Origin: Devosia sp. 1566
GTDB lineage: Bacteria > Pseudomonadota > Alphaproteobacteria > Rhizobiales > Devosiaceae
Assembly: GCF_004005995.1 (NCBI RefSeq)
Contig: NZ_CP034767.1
Coordinates: forward strand, 2,232,001-2,296,000
DNA: 64,000 nt
Direction of reading: 5' to 3'
Below, piece after piece: positions 13,917 through 24,093 of this stretch (positions are counted from its first letter, which is position 1; each line of letters opens with the position of its first letter). The notes below the pieces were generated by a model. That model worked only from the letters and a program-made list of their open reading frames with translations, was not told the DNA's origin and ran no database searches. Made by a program: the position numbers and the translations under genes.

Positions 13917-16900
13917 CGGCCGAAACTCGCGCCCGGCAGCACCTGCAGCGGCGTAAACTCGAGATTGAGCGGCCCTTGCGGCAAAGCCGGTGGCTCCTCC
14001 TCAACAGGCTCCTGCGCCGCCTCTGCCTCTGCCTCTGCTTCGGCTTTAAGGCGCTGCCGCTCGGCCTCTTCTTCAGCCAGCCGCTCCGCTTCCGCTGCTT
14101 CCTCGGCCAGGCGCGCCGCTTCCTCGGCGGCCCGTTGCTGGCGCTGCTGCTCGATCAGCCTGTTGCGCGCTTCTGCCGCCGCACGCTGCCGCTCGGCATC
14201 CTCGATGCGCAAGGCTTCGAGCCGGTCCACCTCGATCTCATTGGCCCGCACCTGGATCGCGCCTACCATCGGCTCGAGGTCAAGCCGCACTTCCGGCGCC
14301 CCGATTGTCCCCGCGATCGCGGTAAAGATCTGGCTGGTGTCGTCGCGCACCAGCCCCTGCGGATCAACAAAGCCCTTCGGCGTGAGTGCAAACCGCCCCT
14401 GCAGCGCCAGCGTGCGCAGATCAAGGTCAACGCTGCCCGCCAGCCGCGCCGTCGGGTTTTCCGCGAGGAGATTGCCCAGCCGGACCACCCCGCCCGCAAT
14501 GGTGAATGCGCCAGTGACGCTGGGCGCCCGGAACGGCCCCTCGCCCAGCGCGATCCCCATCAGCGTCGTCAGCGTTTCGGGCGGCGTCTCCAGCACATCC
14601 TCGAGCCCTGCCACAGTGCCGAACACATCGGGGTCGAGTCCGGCCGCAGTGAAATCGGCAAGGGTGAAATTGCCCTCGCCCGCCAGGCTTTCCGCAACCC
14701 CGGCCAGGCTCGCACCCGTGCCCTCGAACTGCACGCCGCCATCGAGCCTGCCACCGAGCACTGATGCCAGCCCGGCCGGCGCCAGGCCAGCCAGGTCAAC
14801 CCCCGCCACCGACAATCGCCCGGTGACGGTCTTGTCGGCCAGCGCCCCCGAGCAACACACCGCGCCATCGAGCCGCACTTCGCCATTCCCCGCGCGCGCC
14901 GTAAAGCCCGCCAGGCGCAAACGGTTGTCGTCCCAGGCCAGCTCCCAGCCCGCATCGCGCAGCAACGGGGCACCCCCGGCAGAAATGGCCTCCGCGGTGA
15001 CCCGCACCGAGCCCCGCGTCCCGCGCCCACCAGAGCCCGCACTGATCGGCCCTTCGGGCCAGGCGCTATCCGCCCCCACCAGCGCCGCCGGTCCAAACAC
15101 CGTCGCCGCAATCCCCTCAACGCTCGCCGCCTCGAGGGTCAGCTCCCCCTCCAGCGCCGCCGCATCGCCTGTTCGTGTCCGCGTCAGCGTGCCCGAAAAG
15201 CCGGCGTTCCCAGCCTGGCCGCCGATGTCGCTCAGGGCCACCACGCGCTCGCCTTCGAACCGCAATTGCGCCCCGACACTTACGCCCGGCAGACTCACCG
15301 CATCGGCGCCCACCACCTGCGCCAGCCCACTGGCATCCTCGAGCGCGAGCTCGATGCGCCCATCGCCCAGCAACTCGCCCGTGTCGCCCAGCGCGACATC
15401 ACCGTTGAAGCTCACGCGTTCCTCGCCCAGGCTCGCATTGAGCCCAAGGGTAAAGCCGTTCTCGGCGTTGCCCTGCAGCCCTGCCACCACCAGTGCCGAG
15501 CCGCTGCCGCTGAACACCACCGCATCACCGAGCCCCAGCTGCCGCGTCAGCGCCTCGGTATCCGTGCTTTCGAGATTGGCTTGCAGGCGCACTGGCGCCG
15601 ACAGCGCCCCGTTGAGCCCACCCGACAATTCCGCCCGCCCATGCAGCGCCGCCGTCCCGAGCGTGCCGTCCAGGGTCAGCGATTGCGCGCCCCCTTCGAC
15701 GGGCTCCGCCAGATCGAAGCGCAGATCAGCGGGGGCCGAACCCGCCAGCCATTGCCGCCAACCCTCCGGCACCGCCAGCAGGTCGTAAACGGCACGCAGC
15801 GCCGGCGCATCGGCCGCCGCAATCTGCACGCTGCCATTCCCGCTGATCATCGGTTCCGTCAAACTCCCTGCCAGCTGCAATTGGGCATCCAGCCCCACGC
15901 CCCCCAGGTCAGCTGCCGCGAGCCGCTCCAGCCGCAATTGCCCTGGCGACCACTCGCCTTGCGCCTGCAGATCGCGTCCCGCCTGCCCCAGCACTTCGGC
16001 GCTGCGGGCATTCACGGCAAAACTGCCTTCGGGAAAGCTGTTGCCGAATTGCGGTTCATTGCCGATGCCCGGCAGCAGCGCCGCCAAAATCGCGCTGCCC
16101 TGGCCACCGAGCTCACCCAGCTGCGCCACCACGTCGAGCCGCGGTTCCTCGCCGAACCCGATCCGCATTTCGAGCCCATGCACCTGCCCGTCCAGGGTCA
16201 GCCGCCCTCCGGTCAGCCCCAACGCGTCGGGACCCAGGATCACCCGGGCCGCGAGCGAGCCCGGCTGGTTGAACAGCGGATTGTCTTCGGCTGGCTTGCG
16301 CCACAGCCGCGCCAGCGCATCGAGCCTTTGGCTGGTCAGTGCCAGCTCGCCCGTGAACACGGGCTGGTCCCCTTCGCCCGTCACCATTCCCTGCGCGCGC
16401 AACTCGGTTTCCCCCGGCAGGCGCGCGATCAGTTGCTCGATGCGCCATTCGCTGCCATCGCTGCGCGCATCGAGCCGCAAATTGCGTAAGGCGAAGCCGC
16501 GCAAGCCCACCTCTGCCAGATCAACCCCGATCCGACCAGGCAGCTGCGGCACCGGTGCCGCGGGCAATTCCCCCAGTATCCGCACCAGTTCATAAGGCAG
16601 ATCAGCAGTGTTTTCGGAAGCGTCGCGCGGGGGCAGTGCAAATACGCCCCCCGAAATCACAGCATCGAAACTGCGCTGCGCGCCCAGCTGGATGCTGGCC
16701 GCGCCAGTCAGCCGCGTTCCCGCCCGCGTCTCGTCAGGCTGCAAGGTGTAACCGGACAAGACGATCCGGTCGGCAGACCCGCTGACGGGGCTTTCAAACA
16801 CCAGATCGCCATGGATCGCATCGGCGTTTTCGCCCGCTGGCGGGGTCTGTCGATATACCAGCCGGCCATCCAGCTTGGGCGCCATGCCACCGAGCAGCAC

Positions 16901-17563
16901 GCCCTCAAGGCTCAGCGAGGAGGTGCGATCCACCGGCTCGAGATAAAAGCTCACCCGGCTGCTGCCATCGCTTTCGGGCACCGCAGCGTTGAACCGCAAG
17001 GCATAGCGGCGATCAGCGTAATCGGCATTGCCCTGAAACTGGAACGGCCCTGAAAAACTCGCCAGGCGCAATTCGCCATCAAGATCGTCGAGCACGAAGT
17101 TGTCGCCGGCGCGCCGGTCAGCCAGGCGAATCGTTGCATCCACGATGCTCGCCTGCTGCAACGCCACGGCCGAGCGATCACCCGAAACATCGACGCCGCT
17201 GCCAAACAACCCGCTTTCATCCACGGTGAAGTCGATCACCGGTTCGCGCAGCACCAGCCGGGTGACATTGTAGTTGTCCCGCAGGAAATCCATCAGCGAG
17301 AATTCAGCTTCGACCGAGCCAACCGTCGCGGCCGGCTCCTCGGGGGAACCCACCAGCACATCGGAAAATTCGAGGCGCGGATTGGGCAACAGGCTGAAGG
17401 CGATGTCGCCACGCACCGTCACAGGAGTGCCGAGCACGCTTGTGGCCAACTCTTCCATCCGCCCGCGATAATCGCTCCAGCGGATGAAATAGGGTGCGAT
17501 GAATGCGCCGGCGAGCACGATGATCGCCAGGGTACCGATGATGATATAGATGCGATTCAGCAC
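13913..17563 (-). CDS. AsmA-like envelope protein with C-terminal coiled coil (1216 aa)
   Basis: A large AsmA-family protein with an N-terminal inner-membrane helix (IYIIIGTLAIIVLAGAFIAPYFI) and a long periplasmic part. The AsmA N-terminal signature is present: IRWSDYRGRMEELATSVLGTPVTVRGDIAFSLLPNPRLEFSDV. The C-terminal AsmA_2-like region (~830-1080, with GEGPFRAPSVTGAFTIAGGVVRL) follows. Family members are proposed to bridge the periplasm for lipid transport or to affect outer-membrane assembly. Residues ~1115-1190 form a charged Glu/Ala/Arg-rich coiled coil (AERQRAAAEARNRLIEQQRQ) not usual in AsmA. Confidence 0.88.
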   Translation of the reverse strand: MLNRIYIIIGTLAIIVLAGAFIAPYFIRWSDYRGRMEELATSVLGTPVTVRGDIAFSLLPNPRLEFSDVLVGSPEEPAATVGSVEAEFSLMDFLRDNYNVTRLVLREPVIDFTVDESGLFGSGVDVSGDRSAVALQQASIVDATIRLADRRAGDNFVLDDLDGELRLASFSGPFQFQGNADYADRRYALRFNAAVPESDGSSRVSFYLEPVDRTSSLSLEGVLLGGMAPKLDGRLVYRQTPPAGENADAIHGDLVFESPVSGSADRIVLSGYTLQPDETRAGTRLTGAASIQLGAQRSFDAVISGGVFALPPRDASENTADLPYELVRILGELPAAPVPQLPGRIGVDLAEVGLRGFALRNLRLDARSDGSEWRIEQLIARLPGETELRAQGMVTGEGDQPVFTGELALTSQRLDALARLWRKPAEDNPLFNQPGSLAARVILGPDALGLTGGRLTLDGQVHGLEMRIGFGEEPRLDVVAQLGELGGQGSAILAALLPGIGNEPQFGNSFPEGSFAVNARSAEVLGQAGRDLQAQGEWSPGQLRLERLAAADLGGVGLDAQLQLAGSLTEPMISGNGSVQIAAADAPALRAVYDLLAVPEGWRQWLAGSAPADLRFDLAEPVEGGAQSLTLDGTLGTAALHGRAELSGGLNGALSAPVRLQANLESTDTEALTRQLGLGDAVVFSGSGSALVVAGLQGNAENGFTLGLNASLGEERVSFNGDVALGDTGELLGDGRIELALEDASGLAQVVGADAVSLPGVSVGAQLRFEGERVVALSDIGGQAGNAGFSGTLTRTRTGDAAALEGELTLEAASVEGIAATVFGPAALVGADSAWPEGPISAGSGGRGTRGSVRVTAEAISAGGAPLLRDAGWELAWDDNRLRLAGFTARAGNGEVRLDGAVCCSGALADKTVTGRLSVAGVDLAGLAPAGLASVLGGRLDGGVQFEGTGASLAGVAESLAGEGNFTLADFTAAGLDPDVFGTVAGLEDVLETPPETLTTLMGIALGEGPFRAPSVTGAFTIAGGVVRLGNLLAENPTARLAGSVDLDLRTLALQGRFALTPKGFVDPQGLVRDDTSQIFTAIAGTIGAPEVRLDLEPMVGAIQVRANEIEVDRLEALRIEDAERQRAAAEARNRLIEQQRQQRAAEEAARLAEEAAEAERLAEEEAERQRLKAEAEAEAEAAQEPVEEEPPALPQGPLNLEFTPLQVLPGASFGR

Positions 17564-17873
17564 GGCGCGTGTTCACCCGGTGTTCGCAGCGGAGTTTAGG
17601 CAAGCCCGCGCCTCGCGCAACCCCGCCTGCCCCCGCATATCAGCGCATTCGCGCCTTTGGCGAGCCTTGCTTGTCGCTGAGGCGGTAAAAGGGCTGAAGG
17701 ATGGCCCGCGAAAGGGCAAATCGGCCCCAATAAGGCCGTGCTGCCCGGCGATGGACAATGCCGCGTTCTATACACCGGCGCCCTGCGCACCTATATTGCG
17801 GTGAGAACAAATCAAGATTCGTCAATCCTCGCGCCGCGCCGCACGATGGCGCCCGGCGATGGAAAGCAACTCG
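17564..17873. other. Intergenic region between asmA-like and uvrD-like genes
   Basis: About 310 bases between divergent genes. No convincing gene or terminator and no well-spaced promoter was recognised. A candidate -10 TATATT sits at about 17801 on the plus strand without a matching -35. Confidence 0.4.
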
Positions 17874-20210
17874 ATGCCCGCTGAAGCTCACGACCATGAC
17901 CGCCCCGCCCCCGGGCCGATCACCAGCCAGCTGCGCCGCGCCGCCGCGCCAGATTATCTGTCCGGGCTCAATCCCGAACAGCGCGAAGCGGTGGTCTCGA
18001 CCGAAGGCCCGCTTCTCGTGCTCGCGGGCGCCGGCACCGGCAAGACGCGCGTTCTGACCACGCGCATCGCCCATATCCTCAACCAGCGCATGGCCTGGGG
18101 CAGCCAAATCCTCGCGGTGACCTTCACCAACAAGGCCGCCGCGGAAATGAAGCGGCGCATCCACGACATTGTCCCCAGCCTGGATGGACTGCCCTGGATG
18201 GGCACGTTCCACTCGGTCTCGGCGCGAATCCTGCGCGCCCATGCCGAACTGGTGGACCTCAAGCCCCAATTCACCATTCTCGATACCGATGATCAGATCC
18301 GGCTGATCAAGCAGTTGCTGGCCGCAGAGAATATCGATGAGAAGCGCTGGCCCGCCCGCCAGTTTGCCGGCATGCTCGACGCCTGGAAAAATCGCGGCTG
18401 GCTGCCCAAGGACGTGCCGGCTGCCGAAAGCGGCTTTTACGCCAATGGCAAGGGCGGCAAGCTCTACTATGACTATCAGTCCCGGTTGAAGACGCTCAAC
18501 GCGGCCGATTTCGGCGATCTGCTGCTCGAATGCATTCGCCTGTTCCGCGAAAACCCTGAAGTGCTGGCCGAGTACCATCGCAAGTTCAAATACATGCTGG
18601 TGGACGAATACCAGGACAGCAACACCGCCCAATATCTCTGGCTGCGCCTGCTGGCCCAAGGCAAGCCGGCGCCCGAAGCCAATATCTGTGTCGTGGGTGA
18701 CGACGACCAGTCCATCTATGGCTGGCGTGGCGCCGAGGTGGACAACATCCTGCGCTTTGAAAGCGATTTCCCCGGCGCCAAGGTGATCAAGCTTGAGCGC
18801 AATTATCGCTCCACCGCCAATATCCTCAAGGCCGCGTCGACCCTGATCGCCTTCAACGAAGGCCGCCTGGGCAAGACGCTCCACACCGATATTGCCGAAG
18901 GCGGCGAGCTCGTGTCCTTCACTCAGGTCTACGACAGCGAGGAAGAAGCGCGCACGGTCGGCGAGGAGATCGAGCAGTACCAGCGCGCCGGTGAGCCGCT
19001 CAATTCAATGGCGATCCTCGTGCGCGCCTCCTTCCAGATGCGCGAGTTCGAAGAGCGCTTCATCACCCTCGGGCTCAACTATCGCGTCGTGGGCGGTCCG
19101 CGCTTTTACGAGCGCAAGGAAATCCGCGACGCCCTCGCTTATCTCAGGCTCGTCGCGCAACCCGCCGACGACCTCGCCTTCGAGCGCATCATCAACGTGC
19201 CCAAGCGTGGCCTTGGGGATTCCACGGTCAACATGCTGACCGCGGCGGCCCGCCACCAGCGCATCCCGCTGCTCCAGGCAACACGCATGATGGTGCAAAC
19301 CGAGGAACTCAAGCCCAAGCAGCGCACCACGTTGCGCAGCCTTGTCACCCAGTTCGAGGATTGGGCCTATCGCTCCCAAAGCCTGCCGCCCTACCAGCTG
19401 GTCGAGCAGATCCTCGAGGAAAGCGGCTATATGGACATGCTCGCGGCCGACCGGTCGGCCGAATCCGACGGGCGCAAGGAAAACCTCAAGGAACTCAGCC
19501 GCTCCATGGAAGAGTTCGAAACCCTGGGCGGTTTTCTCGAACACATCTCGCTCGTCATGGAGCGCGACAGCGTTGAGGCGACCGATGCGGTCACCATCAT
19601 GACCCTCCATTCCGCCAAGGGGCTCGAATTCGACACTGTGTTCCTGCCCGGCTGGGAGGATGGCACCTTCCCCAGCCAGCGCTCCATGGACGAATCCGGT
19701 CGCGCCGGGCTCGAGGAAGAACGGCGCCTGGGCTATGTCGGCATTACCCGCGGCCGCAAGCGCGTGCGCATTTCGGCCGCCCAGAACCGGCGCATCCACG
19801 GCCTCTGGCAATCGGCCATCCCGTCGCGCTTCATCGACGAACTGCCTGCCGACGCCGTTGAAGTCACCGACCGCGGCTCCGCTTATGGCGGCTATGGCTA
19901 TGGCGGGGGCGCGAGCTCGCGCTTCAACAAGGCCGACCCGTTCGAAAGCGTCTATCAGACCCCCGGCTGGCAGCGCGCCCGCGCCCAGCAGGCCAGTCGC
20001 AAGGGCGGCGGCCCCACCACCATCGAGGGTGAACTGGTCGCCCGCTCGGTGGATCTGGGCTCAAGCTCGGCCTATGCCGCCGGCGAGCGCGTCTTCCACC
20101 TTAAGTTCGGCTACGGCCTCATCACCGATATCGAGGGCAACAAGCTGACCATCGAGTTCGAAAAAGCGGGCCGCAAGAAAGTGCTCGATAGCTTCATCAA
20201 AAAGGGCTGA
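17874..20210 (+). CDS. uvrD: UvrD/PcrA-type superfamily 1 DNA helicase (778 aa)
   Basis: An ATP-dependent 3'-5' helicase acting in nucleotide excision and mismatch repair and in removal of blocks at forks. Motifs run in order: Q-motif LNPEQREAV, Walker [20 protein letters not shown] (Ia), VDEYQDSN (II), [12 protein letters not shown] (III), NYRS (IV), [24 protein letters not shown] (V) and [17 protein letters not shown] (VI). A Gly-rich linker leads to a C-terminal Tudor-like domain ([23 protein letters not shown]). Start ATG with GGAAAG upstream; ATG at 17859, five codons earlier, is the alternative. Confidence 0.95.
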   Translation: MPAEAHDHDRPAPGPITSQLRRAAAPDYLSGLNPEQREAVVSTEGPLLVLAGAGTGKTRVLTTRIAHILNQRMAWGSQILAVTFTNKAAAEMKRRIHDIVPSLDGLPWMGTFHSVSARILRAHAELVDLKPQFTILDTDDQIRLIKQLLAAENIDEKRWPARQFAGMLDAWKNRGWLPKDVPAAESGFYANGKGGKLYYDYQSRLKTLNAADFGDLLLECIRLFRENPEVLAEYHRKFKYMLVDEYQDSNTAQYLWLRLLAQGKPAPEANICVVGDDDQSIYGWRGAEVDNILRFESDFPGAKVIKLERNYRSTANILKAASTLIAFNEGRLGKTLHTDIAEGGELVSFTQVYDSEEEARTVGEEIEQYQRAGEPLNSMAILVRASFQMREFEERFITLGLNYRVVGGPRFYERKEIRDALAYLRLVAQPADDLAFERIINVPKRGLGDSTVNMLTAAARHQRIPLLQATRMMVQTEELKPKQRTTLRSLVTQFEDWAYRSQSLPPYQLVEQILEESGYMDMLAADRSAESDGRKENLKELSRSMEEFETLGGFLEHISLVMERDSVEATDAVTIMTLHSAKGLEFDTVFLPGWEDGTFPSQRSMDESGRAGLEEERRLGYVGITRGRKRVRISAAQNRRIHGLWQSAIPSRFIDELPADAVEVTDRGSAYGGYGYGGGASSRFNKADPFESVYQTPGWQRARAQQASRKGGGPTTIEGELVARSVDLGSSSAYAAGERVFHLKFGYGLITDIEGNKLTIEFEKAGRKKVLDSFIKKG

Positions 20211-20215
20211 CCGTC

Positions 20216-20533
20216 ATGATCGTTTCCACCACCCCCACGCTCGAAGGCCGCCCGATCCGCGAATATCGCGGCATTGTCACCGGCGAGGTGATCGTGGGCG
20301 CCAATGTGTTCAAGGACCTTTTTGCCGGCATCCGCGACTTTGTCGGCGGCCGCTCGGGCGCTTATGAATCCACCCTCCGCCAGGCGCGCGAACAGGCCTT
20401 CGAGGAACTGCGCGACGAAGCCCGCCGCCTCGGCGCCGATGCCGTGGTGGGCGTCGATATCGACTATGAAGTTGTCGGCGACAGCGGCTCGATGCTGATG
20501 GTCTCGGTCTCGGGCACCGCGGTCAAGCTCTAG
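20216..20533 (+). CDS. YbjQ/UPF0145 family protein (105 aa)
   Basis: A small conserved protein of unknown function: [43 protein letters not shown] and [31 protein letters not shown] are the family hallmarks. It probably forms pentameric rings, as known structures do. It begins 5 bases after uvrD and is likely co-transcribed. Its TAG interlocks with the stop of the convergent ABM gene (shared CTAG). Confidence 0.92.
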   Translation: MIVSTTPTLEGRPIREYRGIVTGEVIVGANVFKDLFAGIRDFVGGRSGAYESTLRQAREQAFEELRDEARRLGADAVVGVDIDYEVVGDSGSMLMVSVSGTAVKL

Positions 20534-20847
20534 TCCTCGGCCGCCACCGTCTGCGGCAGCAGCCCCACGCCCCCGAGCGGCTCGGTTTCGAACCGCTCGC
20601 CAAACCCCGCAATGATCGGCCGCGCCCGCGCAATCATCTGTTGCACGCGCGGCAGCTGCAGCGAAGCGGCGTGGCTATCCTTGTTATCCCACACCTCGGT
20701 GACCCAGATCCCGTCCGTGCTCGCCGGATCGATGGCGACCACATAGCTCAGGCACCCCGGCATCCGCGCATTGCCCTCCATCAGGATTTCCAGCAAGTCC
20801 ACCCGCTTGCCCGGTGCCGCCAGAAGCTTTCCGATCAACCCGTACAT
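20530..20847 (-). CDS. Antibiotic biosynthesis monooxygenase (ABM)-domain protein (105 aa)
   Basis: A small ferredoxin-like ABM fold: [41 protein letters not shown], then [26 protein letters not shown]. Relatives act as quinol monooxygenases or heme-degrading enzymes, others are uncharacterised. No heme-binding residues were identifiable. Start ATG after AGGA. It stands alone and is divergent from prmA, with 63 bases between starts. Confidence 0.85.
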   Translation of the reverse strand: MYGLIGKLLAAPGKRVDLLEILMEGNARMPGCLSYVVAIDPASTDGIWVTEVWDNKDSHAASLQLPRVQQMIARARPIIAGFGERFETEPLGGVGLLPQTVAAED

Positions 20848-20910
20848 GGTATTTTCCTCCCCAACCCCCTAGAAGGGCACCATCGCCCTGCTCTCTTTTG
20901 GAAGCCCTGC

Positions 20911-21780
20911 ATGTCTGTCGATCAACTCTCCACCCCGCTCTCCAAGGATGACGCCTATAAGCTGGTCGATGCCGTGATGGAGCGCGACGACCTCGCGCTC
21001 ACCGCCTCTGCCCATGAGAACGAAGCGACGGGCGAATGGTTCTTCGAAGCCGTCTGCGATTCCCCGCCCGATCTCGAAGCCTTCTCCACCCTCGCCCAGC
21101 AAACCCTCGGCGGCGCCGTACAATGGAGCGTCACGACGCTCGATCCCGAAGTGAACTGGGTGGCCAAATCCCTTGAAGGCCTGCCCCCCGTGATCGCCGG
21201 CGGCTTTTATGTCTATGGCAGCCACCATGAAGGCGCGATCCCGCATGGCTATACCGCCATGAAGATCGACGCTGCCCAGGCCTTCGGCACCGGCCACCAC
21301 GAAACCACCACCGGCTGCCTTGAAGCCATTGATCGCGTCCTCAAGCGCGGCCGCCCCCAGCGCCTGCTCGATGTCGGCACCGGCACGGGCGTCCTCGCCA
21401 TTGCGCTGGCCAAGCGCCTCAAGACCCCGGTGATCGCCAGCGACATCGACCCCATCGCCGTCACCACCACCGCCGAAAATGCCGCCATCAATGGCGTGTC
21501 GCGCTTCATCGTGCCCATCGAGGCCACCGGCCTCAACCACCCCACGATCCAGGCCGGCGCGCCCTATGACCTGATCGTCGCCAATATCCTCGCGGGCCCG
21601 CTCACCGCGCTCGCGCCGGCCATGGGCCGCATTGCCGAACCCGGCGCCTCCATCATCCTGTCAGGCATTTTGGAGCATCAGTCGCGCGGCGTCATCGTCG
21701 CCTATGCCCGCCAGGGCATGGTGCTGGTGCAAAAGCTGCAGCGCAAGGAATGGACCACCCTGATGCTGCAAAAGCGCTGA
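20911..21780 (+). CDS. prmA: Ribosomal protein L11 methyltransferase (289 aa)
   Basis: Adds methyl groups from S-adenosylmethionine to L11. It has an N-terminal ~100-residue substrate domain, the linker HHEGAIPHGYTAMKIDAAQAFGTGHHETTTGCLEAI, the SAM-binding loop LDVGTGTGVLAIALAK, and the IVANILAGPL motif diagnostic of PrmA. Length is normal. Start MSVDQLSTP follows GGAAG; the longer upstream frame overlaps the minus-strand ABM gene and is rejected. Confidence 0.95.
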   Translation: MSVDQLSTPLSKDDAYKLVDAVMERDDLALTASAHENEATGEWFFEAVCDSPPDLEAFSTLAQQTLGGAVQWSVTTLDPEVNWVAKSLEGLPPVIAGGFYVYGSHHEGAIPHGYTAMKIDAAQAFGTGHHETTTGCLEAIDRVLKRGRPQRLLDVGTGTGVLAIALAKRLKTPVIASDIDPIAVTTTAENAAINGVSRFIVPIEATGLNHPTIQAGAPYDLIVANILAGPLTALAPAMGRIAEPGASIILSGILEHQSRGVIVAYARQGMVLVQKLQRKEWTTLMLQKR

Positions 21781-21803
21781 GGCGCAGCCCCCTAAAAAGC
21801 AAA

Positions 21804-21827
21804 ATCCCCGAACGCAGGTTCGGGGAT
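21804..21827 (-). terminator. Terminator between prmA and the 43-aa gene
   Basis: Ten-base arms ATCCCCGAAC/GTTCGGGGAT with a 4-base loop. On the minus strand it is followed by TTTGCTTTTT, so it best serves the minus-strand small gene. It may also stop prmA transcripts. Confidence 0.85.
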
Positions 21828-21875
21828 CCTCGGATCAGCTCGTGATCAGGTCCGGCAAAAAACCAAACAGCGGCT

Positions 21876-22007
21876 TCAGGGGCGCTTGGTGAAGGCGCCG
21901 ATCAGCTGGTGCTGCATGTGGTAGTTGCCCGGACGGCTGGTTTCGCGACCGCGCGCATCCACGACGGAACCCAGCGCTTTGCGGAAGTCGATCTTGTTCT
22001 CGGCCAT
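21876..22007 (-). CDS. Small hypothetical protein (43 aa)
   Basis: A 43-residue frame starting MAENKIDFRKALGSVVDARGR and ending QLIGAFTKRP, basic, with no membrane helix. Support for a real gene is a ribosome site (GGAG, 8 bases before ATG), soluble protein-like composition, and a strong rho-independent terminator 49 bases after the stop. No family is recognised with certainty. The role is unknown. Confidence 0.75.
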   Translation of the reverse strand: MAENKIDFRKALGSVVDARGRETSRPGNYHMQHQLIGAFTKRP

Positions 22008-22223
22008 TGCAGCAAACTCCATGCACGGTGACGACAAATCTTATCGTCGCGTTCCATCTAGGCCGAACCGCCCACCGGGGTAAGGCCAGCGGGCACAGAC
22101 CAGCCATGCCAGTCCTGCAACCCAGGTTACCGAGACTTTAATCTACCGGCCCGCCCCGGTTTTCCATCCGCCTCTTCCCCCGCTACAATGGGGTCAAACC
22201 TCCCCTGCTTCCGAGGACTTCCC

Positions 22224-24056
22224 ATGCCCGCCACCTTCCCGCCCGCCATCTTCCAGAGCTTTGCCGAAAAGTCCGACCCGGCCAATGTCGCGCCCCGGCT
22301 CCAGGCCTTGCGGGCCCAAATGTCGCAGGCCGGTGTCGATGGCTTCCTCATCCCGCGGGCCGATGCCCATCGCGGCGAATCGGTGCCCCCAAGCGAAGCG
22401 CGCCTCGCCTATGTCACCGGCTTTACCGGCTCTGCCGGCGTCGCCGTGATCGGCCCCGAGCGCGCCGCCCTTTTCATCGATAGCCGCTATACCCTCCAGG
22501 CTCCCGCCCAGACCGACACCACCCTTGTCGATGTCATCGAAATCGGCCAGGGCACCACCCTCGGCACCGAAATCGGCAACTACGTGCCGGCCAATGGCGT
22601 GCTGGCCTATGATCCCTGGCTCCATACCCCCGCCGAGATCCGCGAGCTGACCGAGCGCCTGGCGGGCCGCGTCACCCTGCGCCCGGTTGCCAACCTCGTC
22701 GACGCCATCTGGACCGACCGTCCCGCTCCGCCCAACGCCCCCATCACCCTGCGCTCGGACAATCTCACCGGCAAATCCAGCGCCGGCAAGCTCGAGGACC
22801 TCGCGACGGCGCTTCAGGCCGAAGGCGCCGATGCCGTCGTTCTGAACCTGCCCGAATCCATCTGCTGGCTGCTCAATATCCGCGGCAGCGACGTGCCCAA
22901 CGCGCCCTTCGTGCTGGGCTATGCCACGGTCGACAAGGACCGCAATGTCGCCCTTTACGTCGATGGCGCCAAGCTCACGCCCGAGCGCCTGGCTGCCATC
23001 CGCCCGCTCGCCGACCTCGTCCATCCCGTAGCCGAATTCCCCGCCGCGCTCGAGGCGCTTGGCGGTGCCGGCAAGCGCGTGCTGGTAGATCCCGCCACCG
23101 CGCCCGAAGCGGTCGCAGCCGCCCTTAAAGCCGCTGGCGCCACGCTCGTCGAAAAACGTGACCCGGTGCTGCTGCCCAAGTCCCGTAAGAACGAGGCGGA
23201 ACTGGCCGGCATGCGCGAAGCCCACAAGCTCGATGGCATCGCTCTCGCCAAATTCCTCGCCTGGTTCGCCCAGAGTGCACCCACCGGCACCCTGACCGAG
23301 ATCGCCATCGTTACCGCCCTTGAAGCCTTCCGCCGCGAGGAGCCCACCTGCCTGGACGCCAGCTTCGACACCATTTCAGGCGCCGGCCCCAATGGGGCCA
23401 TCGTGCACTACCGCGTGACCGAAAAAACCAACCGCACCCTCGCACCGGGCGAGCTCATGCTGGTGGATTCGGGCGCACAATATCTCTCGGGCACTACCGA
23501 CATTACCCGCACCATGGCCAGCGGCCCCGCCACCGATGAACAGCGCGACCGCTTCACCCGCGTCCTCAAGGGGATGATCGCCATTTCCATGGCCCGCTTC
23601 CCCAAGGGCACGTCGGGTGCCCAGATCGATGTGCTCGCCCGCCAGTTCCTGTGGCAGGCCGGGGTCACCTATAATCACGGCACCGGCCACGGCGTGGGCG
23701 CCGCCCTCAGTGTGCACGAGGGCCCCATCGGCATCTCCTCGCGCTACACCCTGCCGCTCGAGCCGGGCATGGTGCTGTCCAATGAGCCCGGCTACTACAA
23801 ATCAGGAGAATACGGCATCCGCATCGAAAACCTCCTCGCAGTCCGCGACAGCGACGTAGCTCCCGGCTTTCTCGAATTCGAAACCCTGACCCTCGTCCCG
23901 ATCGATCGCCAGCTGATCGACGAGACCCTTCTCCTGCCCCCAGAATGCGCCTGGCTCAACACCTACCACGCCCGCGTCCGCACCGAGATCAGCCCCCACC
24001 TCACCGGCGAAGTCAAAACCTGGCTCGAAGCCGCCACAGCGCCGCTCACAGAGTAA
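22224..24056 (+). CDS. Xaa-Pro aminopeptidase, M24B family (610 aa)
   Basis: Cuts an N-terminal residue from peptides with proline second. Three-domain architecture: two creatinase-like N-terminal domains (residues ~20-310) and a C-terminal pita-bread catalytic domain. Metal ligands are visible in VDSGAQYLSGTTDITRT (two Asp), GTGHGVGAALSVHEGP (His), NEPGYY (Glu) and IRIENLL (Glu). The ~610 length matches the eukaryote-like long form rather than E. coli PepP (~440). Start after GAGGA; an upstream in-frame start at 22188 is less likely. Cytoplasmic. Confidence 0.93.
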   Translation: MPATFPPAIFQSFAEKSDPANVAPRLQALRAQMSQAGVDGFLIPRADAHRGESVPPSEARLAYVTGFTGSAGVAVIGPERAALFIDSRYTLQAPAQTDTTLVDVIEIGQGTTLGTEIGNYVPANGVLAYDPWLHTPAEIRELTERLAGRVTLRPVANLVDAIWTDRPAPPNAPITLRSDNLTGKSSAGKLEDLATALQAEGADAVVLNLPESICWLLNIRGSDVPNAPFVLGYATVDKDRNVALYVDGAKLTPERLAAIRPLADLVHPVAEFPAALEALGGAGKRVLVDPATAPEAVAAALKAAGATLVEKRDPVLLPKSRKNEAELAGMREAHKLDGIALAKFLAWFAQSAPTGTLTEIAIVTALEAFRREEPTCLDASFDTISGAGPNGAIVHYRVTEKTNRTLAPGELMLVDSGAQYLSGTTDITRTMASGPATDEQRDRFTRVLKGMIAISMARFPKGTSGAQIDVLARQFLWQAGVTYNHGTGHGVGAALSVHEGPIGISSRYTLPLEPGMVLSNEPGYYKSGEYGIRIENLLAVRDSDVAPGFLEFETLTLVPIDRQLIDETLLLPPECAWLNTYHARVRTEISPHLTGEVKTWLEAATAPLTE

Positions 24057-24093
24057 TTCTCTGCCTTCGGCCAAACCAGCTCATCAGTCGACA

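Noticed and set aside
13965..15788. Plus-strand open frame of 607 codons, Ser/Pro/Arg-rich
   Set aside because: Antisense to the AsmA-like gene, and its composition is typical of shadow frames.
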